From the NCBI RefSeq assembly GCF_016124325.1, contig NZ_WGNY01000012.1, positions 1 through 64,000 on the forward strand: a stretch of DNA of 64,000 nucleotides, read 5' to 3'. The stretch comes from Phenylobacterium sp. (GTDB lineage Bacteria; Pseudomonadota; Alphaproteobacteria; Caulobacterales; Caulobacteraceae). Within the stretch, counting starts at the first letter, position 1; each line of letters opens with the position of its first letter. Under the pieces are notes generated by a model, which saw nothing but the letters and a program-made list of their open reading frames with translations, searched no databases and was not told the origin of the DNA. The translations under genes and the position numbers were made by a program. Below, piece by piece: positions 9,800 to 17,644 of this stretch.

Positions 9800-9823
9800 C
9801 GATTGCGTCGGGGGAAAGACCCC

Positions 9824-10111
9824 TCAGCGGTACTGCTGCAGGCGCGTCGTTCGCAGGCCCGGCATGCCGTGCCGCTCGATCGAGCGTTGCCAGGACAGGA
9901 ACTCGTCGCTGGTCAGCTGGTACCGTTCCAGGGCTTCCTCGAGCGTGATCAGGCCGCCGCGCACGGCCGCCACGACCTCCGCCTTGCGGCGGATCACCCA
10001 GCGCCCCGTGTTCGGCGGCGGCAGGTCGGCCTTGGTCAGCGGCGCGCCAGTGGGGCCGATGATGTACGCCTCGCCGCGGCTGTTCACGCGCGTTTGTTGT
10101 TGTTGCAACAT
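9824..10111 (-). CDS. sciP: CtrA inhibitor SciP (DUF1153)
   Basis: SciP is a small helix-turn-helix protein that blocks CtrA-activated transcription in swarmer cells and closes the CtrA regulatory loop in Caulobacter. The 95-residue product carries the family core PPPNTGRWVIRRKAEVVAAV (about 32-51), then GGLITLEEALERYQLTSDEF and a C-terminal ER-HGMPGLRTTRLQQYR. Its place downstream of flgE on the same strand matches C. crescentus. The 168-base gap to flgE holds a CtrA-like box and a GANTC site, so it likely has its own promoter. Confidence 0.95.
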   Translation of the reverse strand: MLQQQQTRVNSRGEAYIIGPTGAPLTKADLPPPNTGRWVIRRKAEVVAAVRGGLITLEEALERYQLTSDEFLSWQRSIERHGMPGLRTTRLQQYR

Positions 10112-10177
10112 GGGCTTTCTACCGCCTCACCATCACTGTTGGCTTGGCAGCATATCGAGGGGCCCCTAACAGGCGCT

Positions 10178-10204
10178 GAATCGCTTTAGTAAAGAAACGC
10201 CTAA
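10178..10204 (-). promoter_or_regulatory. Candidate CtrA box and CcrM site upstream of sciP
   Basis: Read on the minus strand, TTAG-N7-TTTAC (10204 to 10189) matches the CtrA consensus TTAA-N7-TTAAC with two mismatches. GAATC, a GANTC methylation site, lies at 10178-10182, between the box and the sciP start at 10111. CtrA activation of sciP is established in C. crescentus; this particular box is an inference. Confidence 0.4.
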
Positions 10205-10228
10205 CCATGCGCTCCTCCATGTACCATT

Positions 10229-10250
10229 TTAATACAAGTCAATGTATTAA
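10229..10250. repeat. Perfect 8-bp inverted repeat between flgE and sciP
   Basis: TTAATACA (10229-10236) and TGTATTAA (10243-10250) form a perfect palindrome with a 6-base centre, AT-rich in very GC-rich surroundings. The spacing between the TTAA ends is 14, not the 7 of a CtrA site. It could be an operator or a weak hairpin at the end of the flgE transcript. Confidence 0.5.
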
Positions 10251-10279
10251 CGGACATTGCGCGTGAGATAATTCCACGA

Positions 10280-11668
10280 CTAACGCTTGATGTTGATGAG
10301 TTCTTCCAACATCTGATCAGCTGTCGTGATGATCTTGGAAGAAGCAGAGTAGGCTTTCTGTGTTTGGATCAGGCCCGTGAATTCAGACGACAGGTCGACC
10401 GTCGAAGCTTCGAGGCTCGACGGCGAGATCTTCCCGGCCCCGCCGACCCCGGCTTCCTTGATGACGTAGTTGCCCGCGTCGAGCGTCGGCCGGTAGGCGT
10501 TGCCGCTCACCTGCGCCAGGCCGTCGGGATTGGGGAAGGTGGCGATGCCCACCTTGGCGATCGTGCGGATCTGGCTGTTGTCGTAGACGGCCGAGACGAT
10601 CCCGGATTCGTCCACGTTGATCGCCACGATGTTGCCGGGCCCCGCGCCGTCGGTGCCGATCGCGTTCACCGTCGAGGTCGAGGCGTACTGGGTGAGCTTG
10701 TTCAGATCGAGGTCGATGGTCTGGGCGGCGAGGCCCAGGCCCGCGGCCCACATCGGCGCGGCGCCGGTCGAGGAGTCGATCGTCAGCTGCGGCGTGGCGC
10801 CGGGCGCCCCGAACAGGTCGGTGTTGGCCAGGTCGATCGAGCCGTCCTGATTGAAGGTGACCAGGCCCTTGGCGAGCTGACCGGGCTCGAAGCCCGCCGC
10901 GGCGGTGACGTCGCTGGCCGGCTCCGCGTAGATTTCCGCGTGCCACTCGTTGGGGTTGCCCGAGCTCTTGAGGAACGCCATCGTCAGCTTCCGCGAGCCG
11001 CCGGTGGAGTCGACCACGTTCATCTCGATGGTGAAGTCGGGCTTGGTGCCCGTGGCCACACCGGCCGCGTAGTCGGCCATCGAGTTGGTCGAAGCCGGGT
11101 TGTAGGCCCCCTCGACGCTCGAGACGACCGTGCCCTTGTCGAGGTTGGCGCTGATCGAGACGTTCTGGGTCGGGGCGACGGCCGCGCCCAGGTTCTTGAC
11201 GTTGATCGCCGTCATCTTGCTGAGGTCAGACGGGTTGATGTCGAACGACCCGTCGGACTGCACCGGCCAGCCCTGGAGGTAGAGCTTGGAGTCGTTCACC
11301 AGATAGCCGTCGGCGTCGACGCTGAACGAGCCCTGGCGGGTGAACGCGCGCGCGTCGGAGGCCGTAAGGCCCGCGCCCTTGTCGGTGACGATGAAGAAGC
11401 CATCGCCCGAGATGGCCAGGTCGGTCGCCGAGCCCGACGACTGGATCAGGCCCTGGGTGCTCACGAACTGGCGGGTGATGCCCTGGACGCCGCCGGCCGA
11501 GTACTTGCCCTTCACGGCCTGGGCCGTGACGACATTGGCGAAGTTCACCTGGTTGCGCTTGTAGGCGACGGTGTTGACGTTGGCGATGTTGTCCGAGATC
11601 GCCGCCAGCGCGGAGGAGTTGGCCACCAACCCCGAAACGCCGGAGAGCAGGGCTGAATTGATGCTCAT
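10280..11668 (-). CDS. flgE: Flagellar hook protein FlgE
   Basis: Hook subunit, 462 residues. The N-terminal LLSGVSGLVANSSALAAIS helix and DNIANVNT rod-family motif (about 27-34) are present. A TRQGSFSVDADGYLVN segment lies near 118. The C-terminal EFTGLIQTQKAYSASSKII helix ends in LEELINIKR, so both coiled-coil ends needed for polymerisation are complete. It is third in fliK-flgD-flgE on the minus strand, 57 bases after flgD, and is expected to be expressed from the sigma-54 promoter upstream of fliK. Confidence 0.96.
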   Translation of the reverse strand: MSINSALLSGVSGLVANSSALAAISDNIANVNTVAYKRNQVNFANVVTAQAVKGKYSAGGVQGITRQFVSTQGLIQSSGSATDLAISGDGFFIVTDKGAGLTASDARAFTRQGSFSVDADGYLVNDSKLYLQGWPVQSDGSFDINPSDLSKMTAINVKNLGAAVAPTQNVSISANLDKGTVVSSVEGAYNPASTNSMADYAAGVATGTKPDFTIEMNVVDSTGGSRKLTMAFLKSSGNPNEWHAEIYAEPASDVTAAAGFEPGQLAKGLVTFNQDGSIDLANTDLFGAPGATPQLTIDSSTGAAPMWAAGLGLAAQTIDLDLNKLTQYASTSTVNAIGTDGAGPGNIVAINVDESGIVSAVYDNSQIRTIAKVGIATFPNPDGLAQVSGNAYRPTLDAGNYVIKEAGVGGAGKISPSSLEASTVDLSSEFTGLIQTQKAYSASSKIITTADQMLEELINIKR

Positions 11669-11725
11669 GACTTAGGTCCGTTCTTTTTCGCTGTGCGGAT
11701 CCGCATGCTGCGGAAGCCGGCCTCT

Positions 11726-12469
11726 TCAGGCCGCCGCGTCGGACGACGTTTGGTCGTCTTTGTTGTTATTGGTGGAGCCGGAGCCGGTCGACGTGTCGTT
11801 CGACGCGACCGCGTCCGGCTGGCGGATGAGGGTGATGGTCTCCCAGGGGATCTGGGCGCCGTTGATGGTGACGTAGGTGCCGCCGTCGATCTGCTGAACG
11901 CCGGTGACGATCCCCTGGACCACCACGCCGGAGTTGACGGCCGTGCCTTCGCTGTCCTTGGCGGTGACCTTGAGGGTGTAGACGCCGTCGGCCAGCTTCG
12001 TGCCCGCGTCGCTCTTGCCATCCCAGGTGAGCGTGTGCTCACCCGCGCCGTTGTCGGTGGGCGCGATCGAGCGGACGACATTGCCCTTGGAGTCGAGGAT
12101 CTGGAGCTTCACGTCCGAGGCGGCGCGGTCGAGCTTGTAGACCCACTCGGCCTTGCCGTTCGACAGCCCGGCGTCGGCGTCCGCGGCGCGGACCTCCTTG
12201 CCGATCAGACTGACGGCGGTGGAGACGCCGGTTCCGGTGTTGGACACCAGCTGCTTGAGCAGGTCGTTGGTGAGCAGCTGCTGCTCCACCCCGGTCATCT
12301 GGACGATCTGCTGCGTGAACTGGTTCGAATCCAGCGGCGACAGCGGATCCTGGTTCTTGAGCTGTGTGGTGAGCAGCGACAGGAAGGTGTCGAAGTTCTC
12401 GGCCAGCCGGGCGCGGCCGAGCGCGCCGGTGTCGGTCGTGGTCGTGGCGGAGGAGACAGCGTCGGTCAT
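11726..12469 (-). CDS. flgD: Flagellar hook assembly (capping) protein FlgD
   Basis: FlgD caps the growing hook and is discarded at completion. The 247-residue product has the N-terminal FLSLLTTQLKNQDPLSPLDSN-type signature (about 29-48) and TQQIVQMTGVEQQLL, then a Tudor/FnIII-like core including LTWDGKSDAGTKLADGVYTL. The C-terminus is an Asn/Asp/Ser-rich tail. The ATG at 12469 is 5 bases after the fliK stop; the open frame running upstream is antisense-type GC bias, not protein. Confidence 0.94.
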   Translation of the reverse strand: MTDAVSSATTTTDTGALGRARLAENFDTFLSLLTTQLKNQDPLSPLDSNQFTQQIVQMTGVEQQLLTNDLLKQLVSNTGTGVSTAVSLIGKEVRAADADAGLSNGKAEWVYKLDRAASDVKLQILDSKGNVVRSIAPTDNGAGEHTLTWDGKSDAGTKLADGVYTLKVTAKDSEGTAVNSGVVVQGIVTGVQQIDGGTYVTINGAQIPWETITLIRQPDAVASNDTSTGSGSTNNNKDDQTSSDAAA

Positions 12470-12474
12470 CGGGG

Positions 12475-14082
12475 TCAGATCCTGAGATCGAGGCCAGCCG
12501 ACACGCCGCGCCTCAGGCGCAGCGGGGCGGAGGCGTCGGCTTCGCCCGCGGCGTCCAGCGCCGCGCGGAAGGCCTGTCCGCGGAAGGCGCTGCTGAAGTC
12601 CGGCGTCTGATCCTGCCAGGCCTGCCCCTGCTGGCGGCCATCGCTGGCCACGTCGAAGGACAGTCCGCCCGAAAGGTCGAAGCCGGCCTGCTCCAGCGTG
12701 CGCTGAAGTTCGGCCGAGCGGGCCTTCAGCTCGGCCGCGGCGTGCGGGTTGTCGCAGGTCAGCGCCGCGGTGATCTTGCCCTGGGCGCCGATCTCGAGAC
12801 GGACGTCGACCTTGCCGAGCCCGGCCGGCGTCAGTTCCAGGTCGAAGCGCGTCGAGCGGGCGTCGAGCTTCTTGACGATCTGGGCGGCGAGGGCGGCCAC
12901 GGTCTCGGGCGAGCCGCGAACGGCCTGGGCCGCATGGCCAGAGGCCGCGGCGGGCGCCTGGGTCGCGGCGCGGGTCTCGGCGGCGAAGCTGGTGTCGGAC
13001 GAGGCGCCGGAGTCCTTGGTGGTCGCTCCCGGCTCGACGTCCTTGAGGCTGGTCTCGTCCTTGGGCGCATCGGCCGTGGCGGCGGCCGGCCGCGCGGCGG
13101 CTTCGGCGGCGCGCGCATGCACGGGCCGGTCGACGGCCTCGGTGATCCTGAGGTCGGCGGGAACGTCGTCCTTGGCCGCCTTGGCGCGTTCGGCCTTCGT
13201 CGGACGGTCGGCCTGGCCCTTGGGCGCGGCCTCGGCGGCCTGCGGCGCCTCGAAGGCGGCGGCGACCTCCGGAGGAACCGCGGCGTCCGCGACGGCGGAC
13301 GCGTCGGCGGCTGGGGCCGGCGTGGCCTGGGCGGCCTCCGGCGCAGGCGCAGGCGCAGGCGTGGGCTTGGCCTCGGCGCGGGCTTCGGCGTTCTGCAACG
13401 CGGGCGCGGCCGGTTGGCCCGCCGGCTTGTCGTGGCCCCACGCCGGCGGCGTCGCGCCGGCGGCCGACTTGGCGGCGGGCGCCGATTTGTCCGCAGGCAC
13501 GGAGCCCGCGCCCGCGGCCGTCGCGGGCTCGGCGGCGCCGACGTCGTCGGCCACGGTCGCGTCTTCGGCGGCGGGCGCCGTCTGGGCGGCGCGCCATGCC
13601 GAACCGGGCGCGCCCCGGACCTTGCTGGGCGGGAGCGCTGGCGTGTCGGCGTCGGCGGCCGGGCCGTCCTTCGTCGGTGTGCTCACGGCGGTCGTGGCCG
13701 TCGTCGGAGCGCCGGCCAGGCTCACCGCCAGGGCGGCGGCCGCATCCGTGGCCGCGCCGTCGGAGGCTTCGGCGCCGGCGTTGGCGTCGTCGGAAGTCCC
13801 GTCACCCGCCGGGCCGGCCTTGGCGTCGTCCTTGGCCTTGGCCACCGCGGCGTTGGCGCCCTTGCCGCCGGCGCCCTGCGCGGCGGCGGCGACCGCCGTT
13901 CCGGGCGCATTCGCCGACGCGCCGGGCGCGCCTTGCGGGAAAAGGGCGGCGAGCAGGGCCTCGAAGCCGGCCAAGGCGCCACCAGCCGCGCCAGCCGCAC
14001 CGGTCGAGTTGGCGGCGCCCGTGGCGTGGGCGGCCGCGCCAGGCGGAGTCGAAGAGGCGGTGTTGAGTGCGGACGCGGTCAT
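12475..14082 (-). CDS. fliK: Flagellar hook-length control protein FliK
   Basis: A 535-residue, very Ala/Pro-rich, low-complexity ruler protein for about 400 residues, followed by the conserved C-terminal switch domain (Flg_hook). That domain includes RFDLELTPAGLGKVDVRLEI, then ITAALTCDN and LRRTLEQAGFDLSG-like helices. The low-complexity part is poorly conserved in all FliK proteins. The ATG at 14082 is chosen because the only longer start, TTG at 14157, falls inside the sigma-54 promoter at 14154-14169. First gene of the hook operon. Confidence 0.88.
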   Translation of the reverse strand: MTASALNTASSTPPGAAAHATGAANSTGAAGAAGGALAGFEALLAALFPQGAPGASANAPGTAVAAAAQGAGGKGANAAVAKAKDDAKAGPAGDGTSDDANAGAEASDGAATDAAAALAVSLAGAPTTATTAVSTPTKDGPAADADTPALPPSKVRGAPGSAWRAAQTAPAAEDATVADDVGAAEPATAAGAGSVPADKSAPAAKSAAGATPPAWGHDKPAGQPAAPALQNAEARAEAKPTPAPAPAPEAAQATPAPAADASAVADAAVPPEVAAAFEAPQAAEAAPKGQADRPTKAERAKAAKDDVPADLRITEAVDRPVHARAAEAAARPAAATADAPKDETSLKDVEPGATTKDSGASSDTSFAAETRAATQAPAAASGHAAQAVRGSPETVAALAAQIVKKLDARSTRFDLELTPAGLGKVDVRLEIGAQGKITAALTCDNPHAAAELKARSAELQRTLEQAGFDLSGGLSFDVASDGRQQGQAWQDQTPDFSSAFRGQAFRAALDAAGEADASAPLRLRRGVSAGLDLRI

Positions 14083-14153
14083 TCGGGCGGAAGCTTCAGC
14101 TTCGATCTTGAGGGAAGCGCGTCCTGCGCCGGGCTCATTCGCCGCTACAGGAA

Positions 14154-14169
14154 GCAACCACCGCGCCAG
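14154..14169 (-). promoter_or_regulatory. Sigma-54 promoter for fliK-flgD-flgE
   Basis: Read on the minus strand, CTGGCGCGGTGGTTGC matches the RpoN consensus YTGGCACG-N4-TTGC at every fixed base but one, with the obligatory GG-N10-GC spacing. Transcription would start near 14143, leaving a 60-base leader before the fliK ATG at 14082. RpoN control of hook genes is established in Caulobacter. Confidence 0.8.
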
Positions 14170-14396
14170 TTGGGTAAACTATTGTTTTTCATCATAAGTT
14201 GGACAAATCGGGAGTCGCCGTCGAAGGCGTTGGGGCGGAAATTGCCGAGCCATCGGCGTCCCGATGGGGCGTTCCCTGCCGCCCTCCCGGACGGCGACGG
14301 CCCGGCCGCCGACCGCCCGGCGGCGGCTGACTTCGATGTGTCGCGTGAGCGCCGCGGGCGCCGGCGCCGCGAGCCATTCTAGAGCCATGCCCGACT

Positions 14397-14412
14397 CTGG
14401 CGCCGGTCTTGC
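14397..14412 (+). promoter_or_regulatory. Sigma-54 promoter for flgK-flgL
   Basis: CTGGCGCCGGTCTTGC has the GG-N10-GC core and matches the RpoN consensus with two mismatches. Its first seven bases are identical to the divergent fliK promoter. Transcription would start near 14424, about 27 bases before the small ORF at 14451 and 135 before flgK. Confidence 0.72.
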
Positions 14413-14450
14413 GCCTGGATTCGTGAGCACTCGGGGCCTCGGAAAGGGCC

Positions 14451-14555
14451 ATGTTGAAACTATTGAAGAAATTCCGGCAGGACGCGCGAGCGTTCACTAT
14501 GGCCCCGGCAGAATCCGCCGGGTCGACCGACACCCTTTGCCGGGCGGAGCCTTAA
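14451..14555 (+). CDS. Small 34-residue ORF directly upstream of flgK
   Basis: This ORF starts with ATG after a good GGAAAGGGCC ribosome site and ends with TAA three bases before the flgK ATG. The product begins MLKLLKKFRQDARAF (basic, amphipathic), then turns Ser/Thr/Ala-rich with one Cys. I do not recognise it. It lies just inside the transcript predicted from the sigma-54 promoter at 14397. It may be a small protein, or a leader ORF whose translation controls flgK through coupling. Confidence 0.45.
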   Translation: MLKLLKKFRQDARAFTMAPAESAGSTDTLCRAEP

Positions 14556-14558
14556 CAG

Positions 14559-16655
14559 ATGTCTTTGGGCGTCACTCTCCAGACCGCGGCCTCCGGGCTG
14601 CAGGCGGCCCAGGCCTCGCTTCGCGCGGTCTCGGACAACATCGCCAACGTCAACACGCCCGGATACGTCCGCAAGGCCGTCAACCAGTCGCAGCAGGTGG
14701 TCGACGGCGTCGGCCTCGGCGTCCGCATCGACGGCATCAAGCGGATCACTGACCAGTATCTGCAGATGGCCTCGCTGACGGCGGCCTCGGATTCCAGCCG
14801 CTGGTCGGCCGTTTCGCAGTACCTCGACAACGCCCAGAGCCTGTTCGGCGACCCGTCGGCGGGCGGCTTCTTCTTCAATCGCCTGGACGACGTCTTCAGC
14901 GCGTTCGGCGCGGTGGCCAACGACCCGTCCTCGACCCTGCTGCGCGGCCAGGCGCTGTCGACCGTCCAGGACTTCCTGACCGAGGCCGACCGGATCAACA
15001 CCCAGATCGTCTCCCTGGGCGACACCGTCGAGACCCAGGCGATCGCCGACGTCGATCGCGCCAACAGCCTGCTGGAACAGATCAGCCAGCTGAACGTCGA
15101 CATCAAGCGCTCGAGCCTCGTGGGCGCCGACACCTCGGGTTCGCAGAACATCCAGAGCCAGCTGCTCGACGAACTGTCCGGCCTGATGAACGTGCGCGTC
15201 TCCGAGCGCCAGGGCGGCGGTGTCGACCTGCGCTCCGTTGAGGGCGTCCTGCTGGCGGGCGATCAGCCGGCCAAGCTCGTCTACAACTCCAGCAGTTCCA
15301 CGCCCGCCTACATCACCGCCCAGCCCTATGGCAGCAACACCGCCCAGCCGATCCAGCTGACGAGCGGGGACCTGCGGGGCCTGATGGATCTGCGCGACGT
15401 CGAGCTGCCCAAGCTTTACGACCAGCTTGGCGAGTTCGTGAGCCGCTCGGCCGACCAGCTCAACGCCGCGCACAACGCCTCGGCCGCCTATCCGCCGCCG
15501 ACGACCATGACCGGGCGCGACACCGGCCTCGACCTGCCGACGGCGGTGAGCGGCTTCACCGGCAAGACCACCATCGCCATCGTCGATCAGAGCGGCCTGA
15601 TGCAGCAGACCGTCGCCATCGACTTCGACGCCGGCACCATGTCGGTGAACGGCGCCGCGGGCACGGCGTTCACCGACGCGACCTTCCTGGCCGACCTCAA
15701 CACCGCCCTGGGCGCGGGCGGCTCGGCGACCTTCTCCAACGGGGTGCTTTCGCTGAGCGCGGCGGGCGGGAACGGCCTGGCCATCGACGAGGGAACCTCG
15801 CAGAAGACGGGGCGCGGCTTCTCGGCCTTCTTCGGGCTCAACGACCTGATCAAGACGACCGGGTTCACCAACTATGCGACGGGCCTGCAGCCCACCGATC
15901 CGCACGGCTTCACGGCTGGCGGCCAGATCAGCCTGAGGCTCTCGTCCGCCGACGGCCGGCCGCTGCGCGACGTGACGGTGGCCGTCCCGGCGGCGGCGAC
16001 GATGACCGACCTGCTAAACGCCCTGAACAACAGTTCGACGGGCGTGGGGCTGTACGGCTCGTTCGGCCTGGACTCCAACGGCGTGCTCAGCTTCACCGGC
16101 AGCGCGCCGAACAACGCCCAGCTCTCGGTCGTCAGCGACAACACCGCGCGGGGCGTGGGCGGCCCCTCGATCAGTCAGCTTTTCGGCCTGGGCAGCGCCG
16201 AGCGGTCGAGCCGCGCCGGCCGCTTCCAGGTCAACCCCACCCTCGACGGCGACCCCACCAAGCTGTCCGTCGCCAAGCTCGACGTCACCGCGGCCATCGG
16301 TCAGGTCGCGGTCCGGCCGGGCGACGGCCTGGGCGCGCTCGGGCTCTCGACATCAGGCGAGACGCCGATCCTGTTCCAGGCGGCCGGCACGCTGGGCCAG
16401 GTCACCATGTCGCTGACCCGCTACGCATCGGAGTTCGGCGGCTCGATCGGACGGACCGCGGAAGCGGCCGACAACCGCAAGGCCAGCGCCGAGGCGGTGT
16501 CCAATGAAGCCAACAACCGCCGCCAGGCCGTCGAGGGGGTCAACCTCGACGAGGAACTGGTCAATCTCACCACCTATCAACAGGCCTTCTCCGCGTCCGC
16601 GCGGATGATCCAGGCCGCCAGCGATCTCTTTGATCAGCTGCTGAAGATCGTCTGA
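14559..16655 (+). CDS. flgK: Flagellar hook-filament junction protein FlgK
   Basis: HAP1 joins hook and filament. The 698-residue protein has the N-terminal LQTAASGLQAAQASLRAVSDNIANVNTPGY motif (about 6-35, the rod/hook-family helix) and an intact C-terminal helix GVNLDEELVNLTTYQQAFSASARMI ending FDQLLKIV. The long variable centre is normal for the family. flgL follows after 10 bases. Confidence 0.96.
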   Translation: MSLGVTLQTAASGLQAAQASLRAVSDNIANVNTPGYVRKAVNQSQQVVDGVGLGVRIDGIKRITDQYLQMASLTAASDSSRWSAVSQYLDNAQSLFGDPSAGGFFFNRLDDVFSAFGAVANDPSSTLLRGQALSTVQDFLTEADRINTQIVSLGDTVETQAIADVDRANSLLEQISQLNVDIKRSSLVGADTSGSQNIQSQLLDELSGLMNVRVSERQGGGVDLRSVEGVLLAGDQPAKLVYNSSSSTPAYITAQPYGSNTAQPIQLTSGDLRGLMDLRDVELPKLYDQLGEFVSRSADQLNAAHNASAAYPPPTTMTGRDTGLDLPTAVSGFTGKTTIAIVDQSGLMQQTVAIDFDAGTMSVNGAAGTAFTDATFLADLNTALGAGGSATFSNGVLSLSAAGGNGLAIDEGTSQKTGRGFSAFFGLNDLIKTTGFTNYATGLQPTDPHGFTAGGQISLRLSSADGRPLRDVTVAVPAAATMTDLLNALNNSSTGVGLYGSFGLDSNGVLSFTGSAPNNAQLSVVSDNTARGVGGPSISQLFGLGSAERSSRAGRFQVNPTLDGDPTKLSVAKLDVTAAIGQVAVRPGDGLGALGLSTSGETPILFQAAGTLGQVTMSLTRYASEFGGSIGRTAEAADNRKASAEAVSNEANNRRQAVEGVNLDEELVNLTTYQQAFSASARMIQAASDLFDQLLKIV

Positions 16656-16665
16656 GGCGCCACGC

Positions 16666-17598
16666 ATGGTCACCCGGGTCACCACCACTGGAAACTACTC
16701 GGCCGTCCTGGCCAACCTTCTGGCCGCCCAGCAGAAGCAGATGGATGCCGGCGACAAGGTCTCGACCGGCAAGAACGGTCAGAACCTCAAGGACTACGCG
16801 CAGAAGTCCGAGCTGCTGACCGCCATGCGTTCGGTGCAGACGCGTCTGGTCGGCTATTCGGATCAGAACTCGCTGCTGTCCGACAAGCTTTCGACGCAGG
16901 ACACCGCCCTGAGCCGGGTCGCCGACGCCGCGGGCTCGGTCCGTCAGATCATGGCCGACGCCCTCGCATCGGGCCGGGTCGACACGCTCGTCGAAGACAT
17001 CCAGGCCCAGCTCAGCAACGCGGTGGAGGCCCTGAACGCCCGCTATGGCGGCAAGTACCTGTTCGCCGGCGGCCAGGTCGACACCCAGCCGGTGAACGTC
17101 AGCGCCCTGTCCGACCTCACCGCGCCGCCCGCGATCGTCGCCAATCTCTTCGCGAACGACACCTTCAAGGTGACGGCCAAGCCGGACGACGCCACCACCA
17201 TCACCACCGGCATGCTGGCGAGCGACATCGGGACCGACCTGCTGACCGCGTTCCAGGCGTTCCAGACCTTCAACGAAGGGGTCGACGGACCGTTCACCGG
17301 CGCCATGACCGACAATCAGCGCACGTTCCTGGAGAGCCAGCTCTCCACCTGGGACCAGACGCGGTCGGATCTGACGATCAAGGTGGCCTACAACGGCACC
17401 AACCAGAAGCGCCTGGAGACCATCGCCACCGACCTGGAAGGCCGGCAGAACACCCTGACCGGGATGATCGCCGACATCACCGACGCCGACATGGCCGGCG
17501 CCGCAGCCCAGCTTCAGCAGTCGCAGCTCGCCGTTCAGGCGGCCGCCTACGTCTTCCAGTCGCTCCAGTCCTCGTCGCTGATCAACCTGCTGAAATAG
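16666..17598 (+). CDS. flgL: Flagellar hook-filament junction protein FlgL
   Basis: HAP3, 310 residues, flagellin-like. It has an N-terminal helix (LANLLAAQQKQMDAGDKVSTGKN, about 14-36) and a C-terminal helix DADMAGAAAQLQQSQLAVQAA ending SLINLLK, plus the ALNARYGGKYLFAGG segment in the middle typical of FlgL. Second gene of the flgK operon. Confidence 0.94.
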   Translation: MVTRVTTTGNYSAVLANLLAAQQKQMDAGDKVSTGKNGQNLKDYAQKSELLTAMRSVQTRLVGYSDQNSLLSDKLSTQDTALSRVADAAGSVRQIMADALASGRVDTLVEDIQAQLSNAVEALNARYGGKYLFAGGQVDTQPVNVSALSDLTAPPAIVANLFANDTFKVTAKPDDATTITTGMLASDIGTDLLTAFQAFQTFNEGVDGPFTGAMTDNQRTFLESQLSTWDQTRSDLTIKVAYNGTNQKRLETIATDLEGRQNTLTGMIADITDADMAGAAAQLQQSQLAVQAAAYVFQSLQSSSLINLLK

Positions 17599-17644
17599 CC
17601 GTCGAGGCTCGAAAAGCGCAGGCCCAGCCGCTACATAGGCGGCG

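Larger units (their letters stand above)
14083..14450. other. Divergent flagellar control region
   Basis: The 368 bases between fliK and the small ORF before flgK hold no convincing gene. They hold two divergent sigma-54 promoters (14154-14169 minus, 14397-14412 plus). An AT-rich tract at about 14174-14217, unique in this GC-rich stretch, is a plausible IHF bending site. In C. crescentus the hook operon and the flaN operon diverge in the same way, with IHF and FlbD sites between. I could not pin down FlbD sites by eye. Confidence 0.6.

Noticed and set aside
10229..10250. TTAATACA palindrome as a CtrA site
   Set aside because: The TTAA half sites are 14 bases apart; CtrA needs 7.
14083..14157. 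TTG start for fliK that adds 25 residues
   Set aside because: It lies within the -12 element of the sigma-54 promoter and cannot be in the transcript.
14230..14245. A third RpoN-like match (TTGGGGCGGAAATTGC) on the plus strand
   Set aside because: It has the GG-N10-GC spacing but two mismatches and would give a leader above 300 bases; the match at 14397 is better placed.
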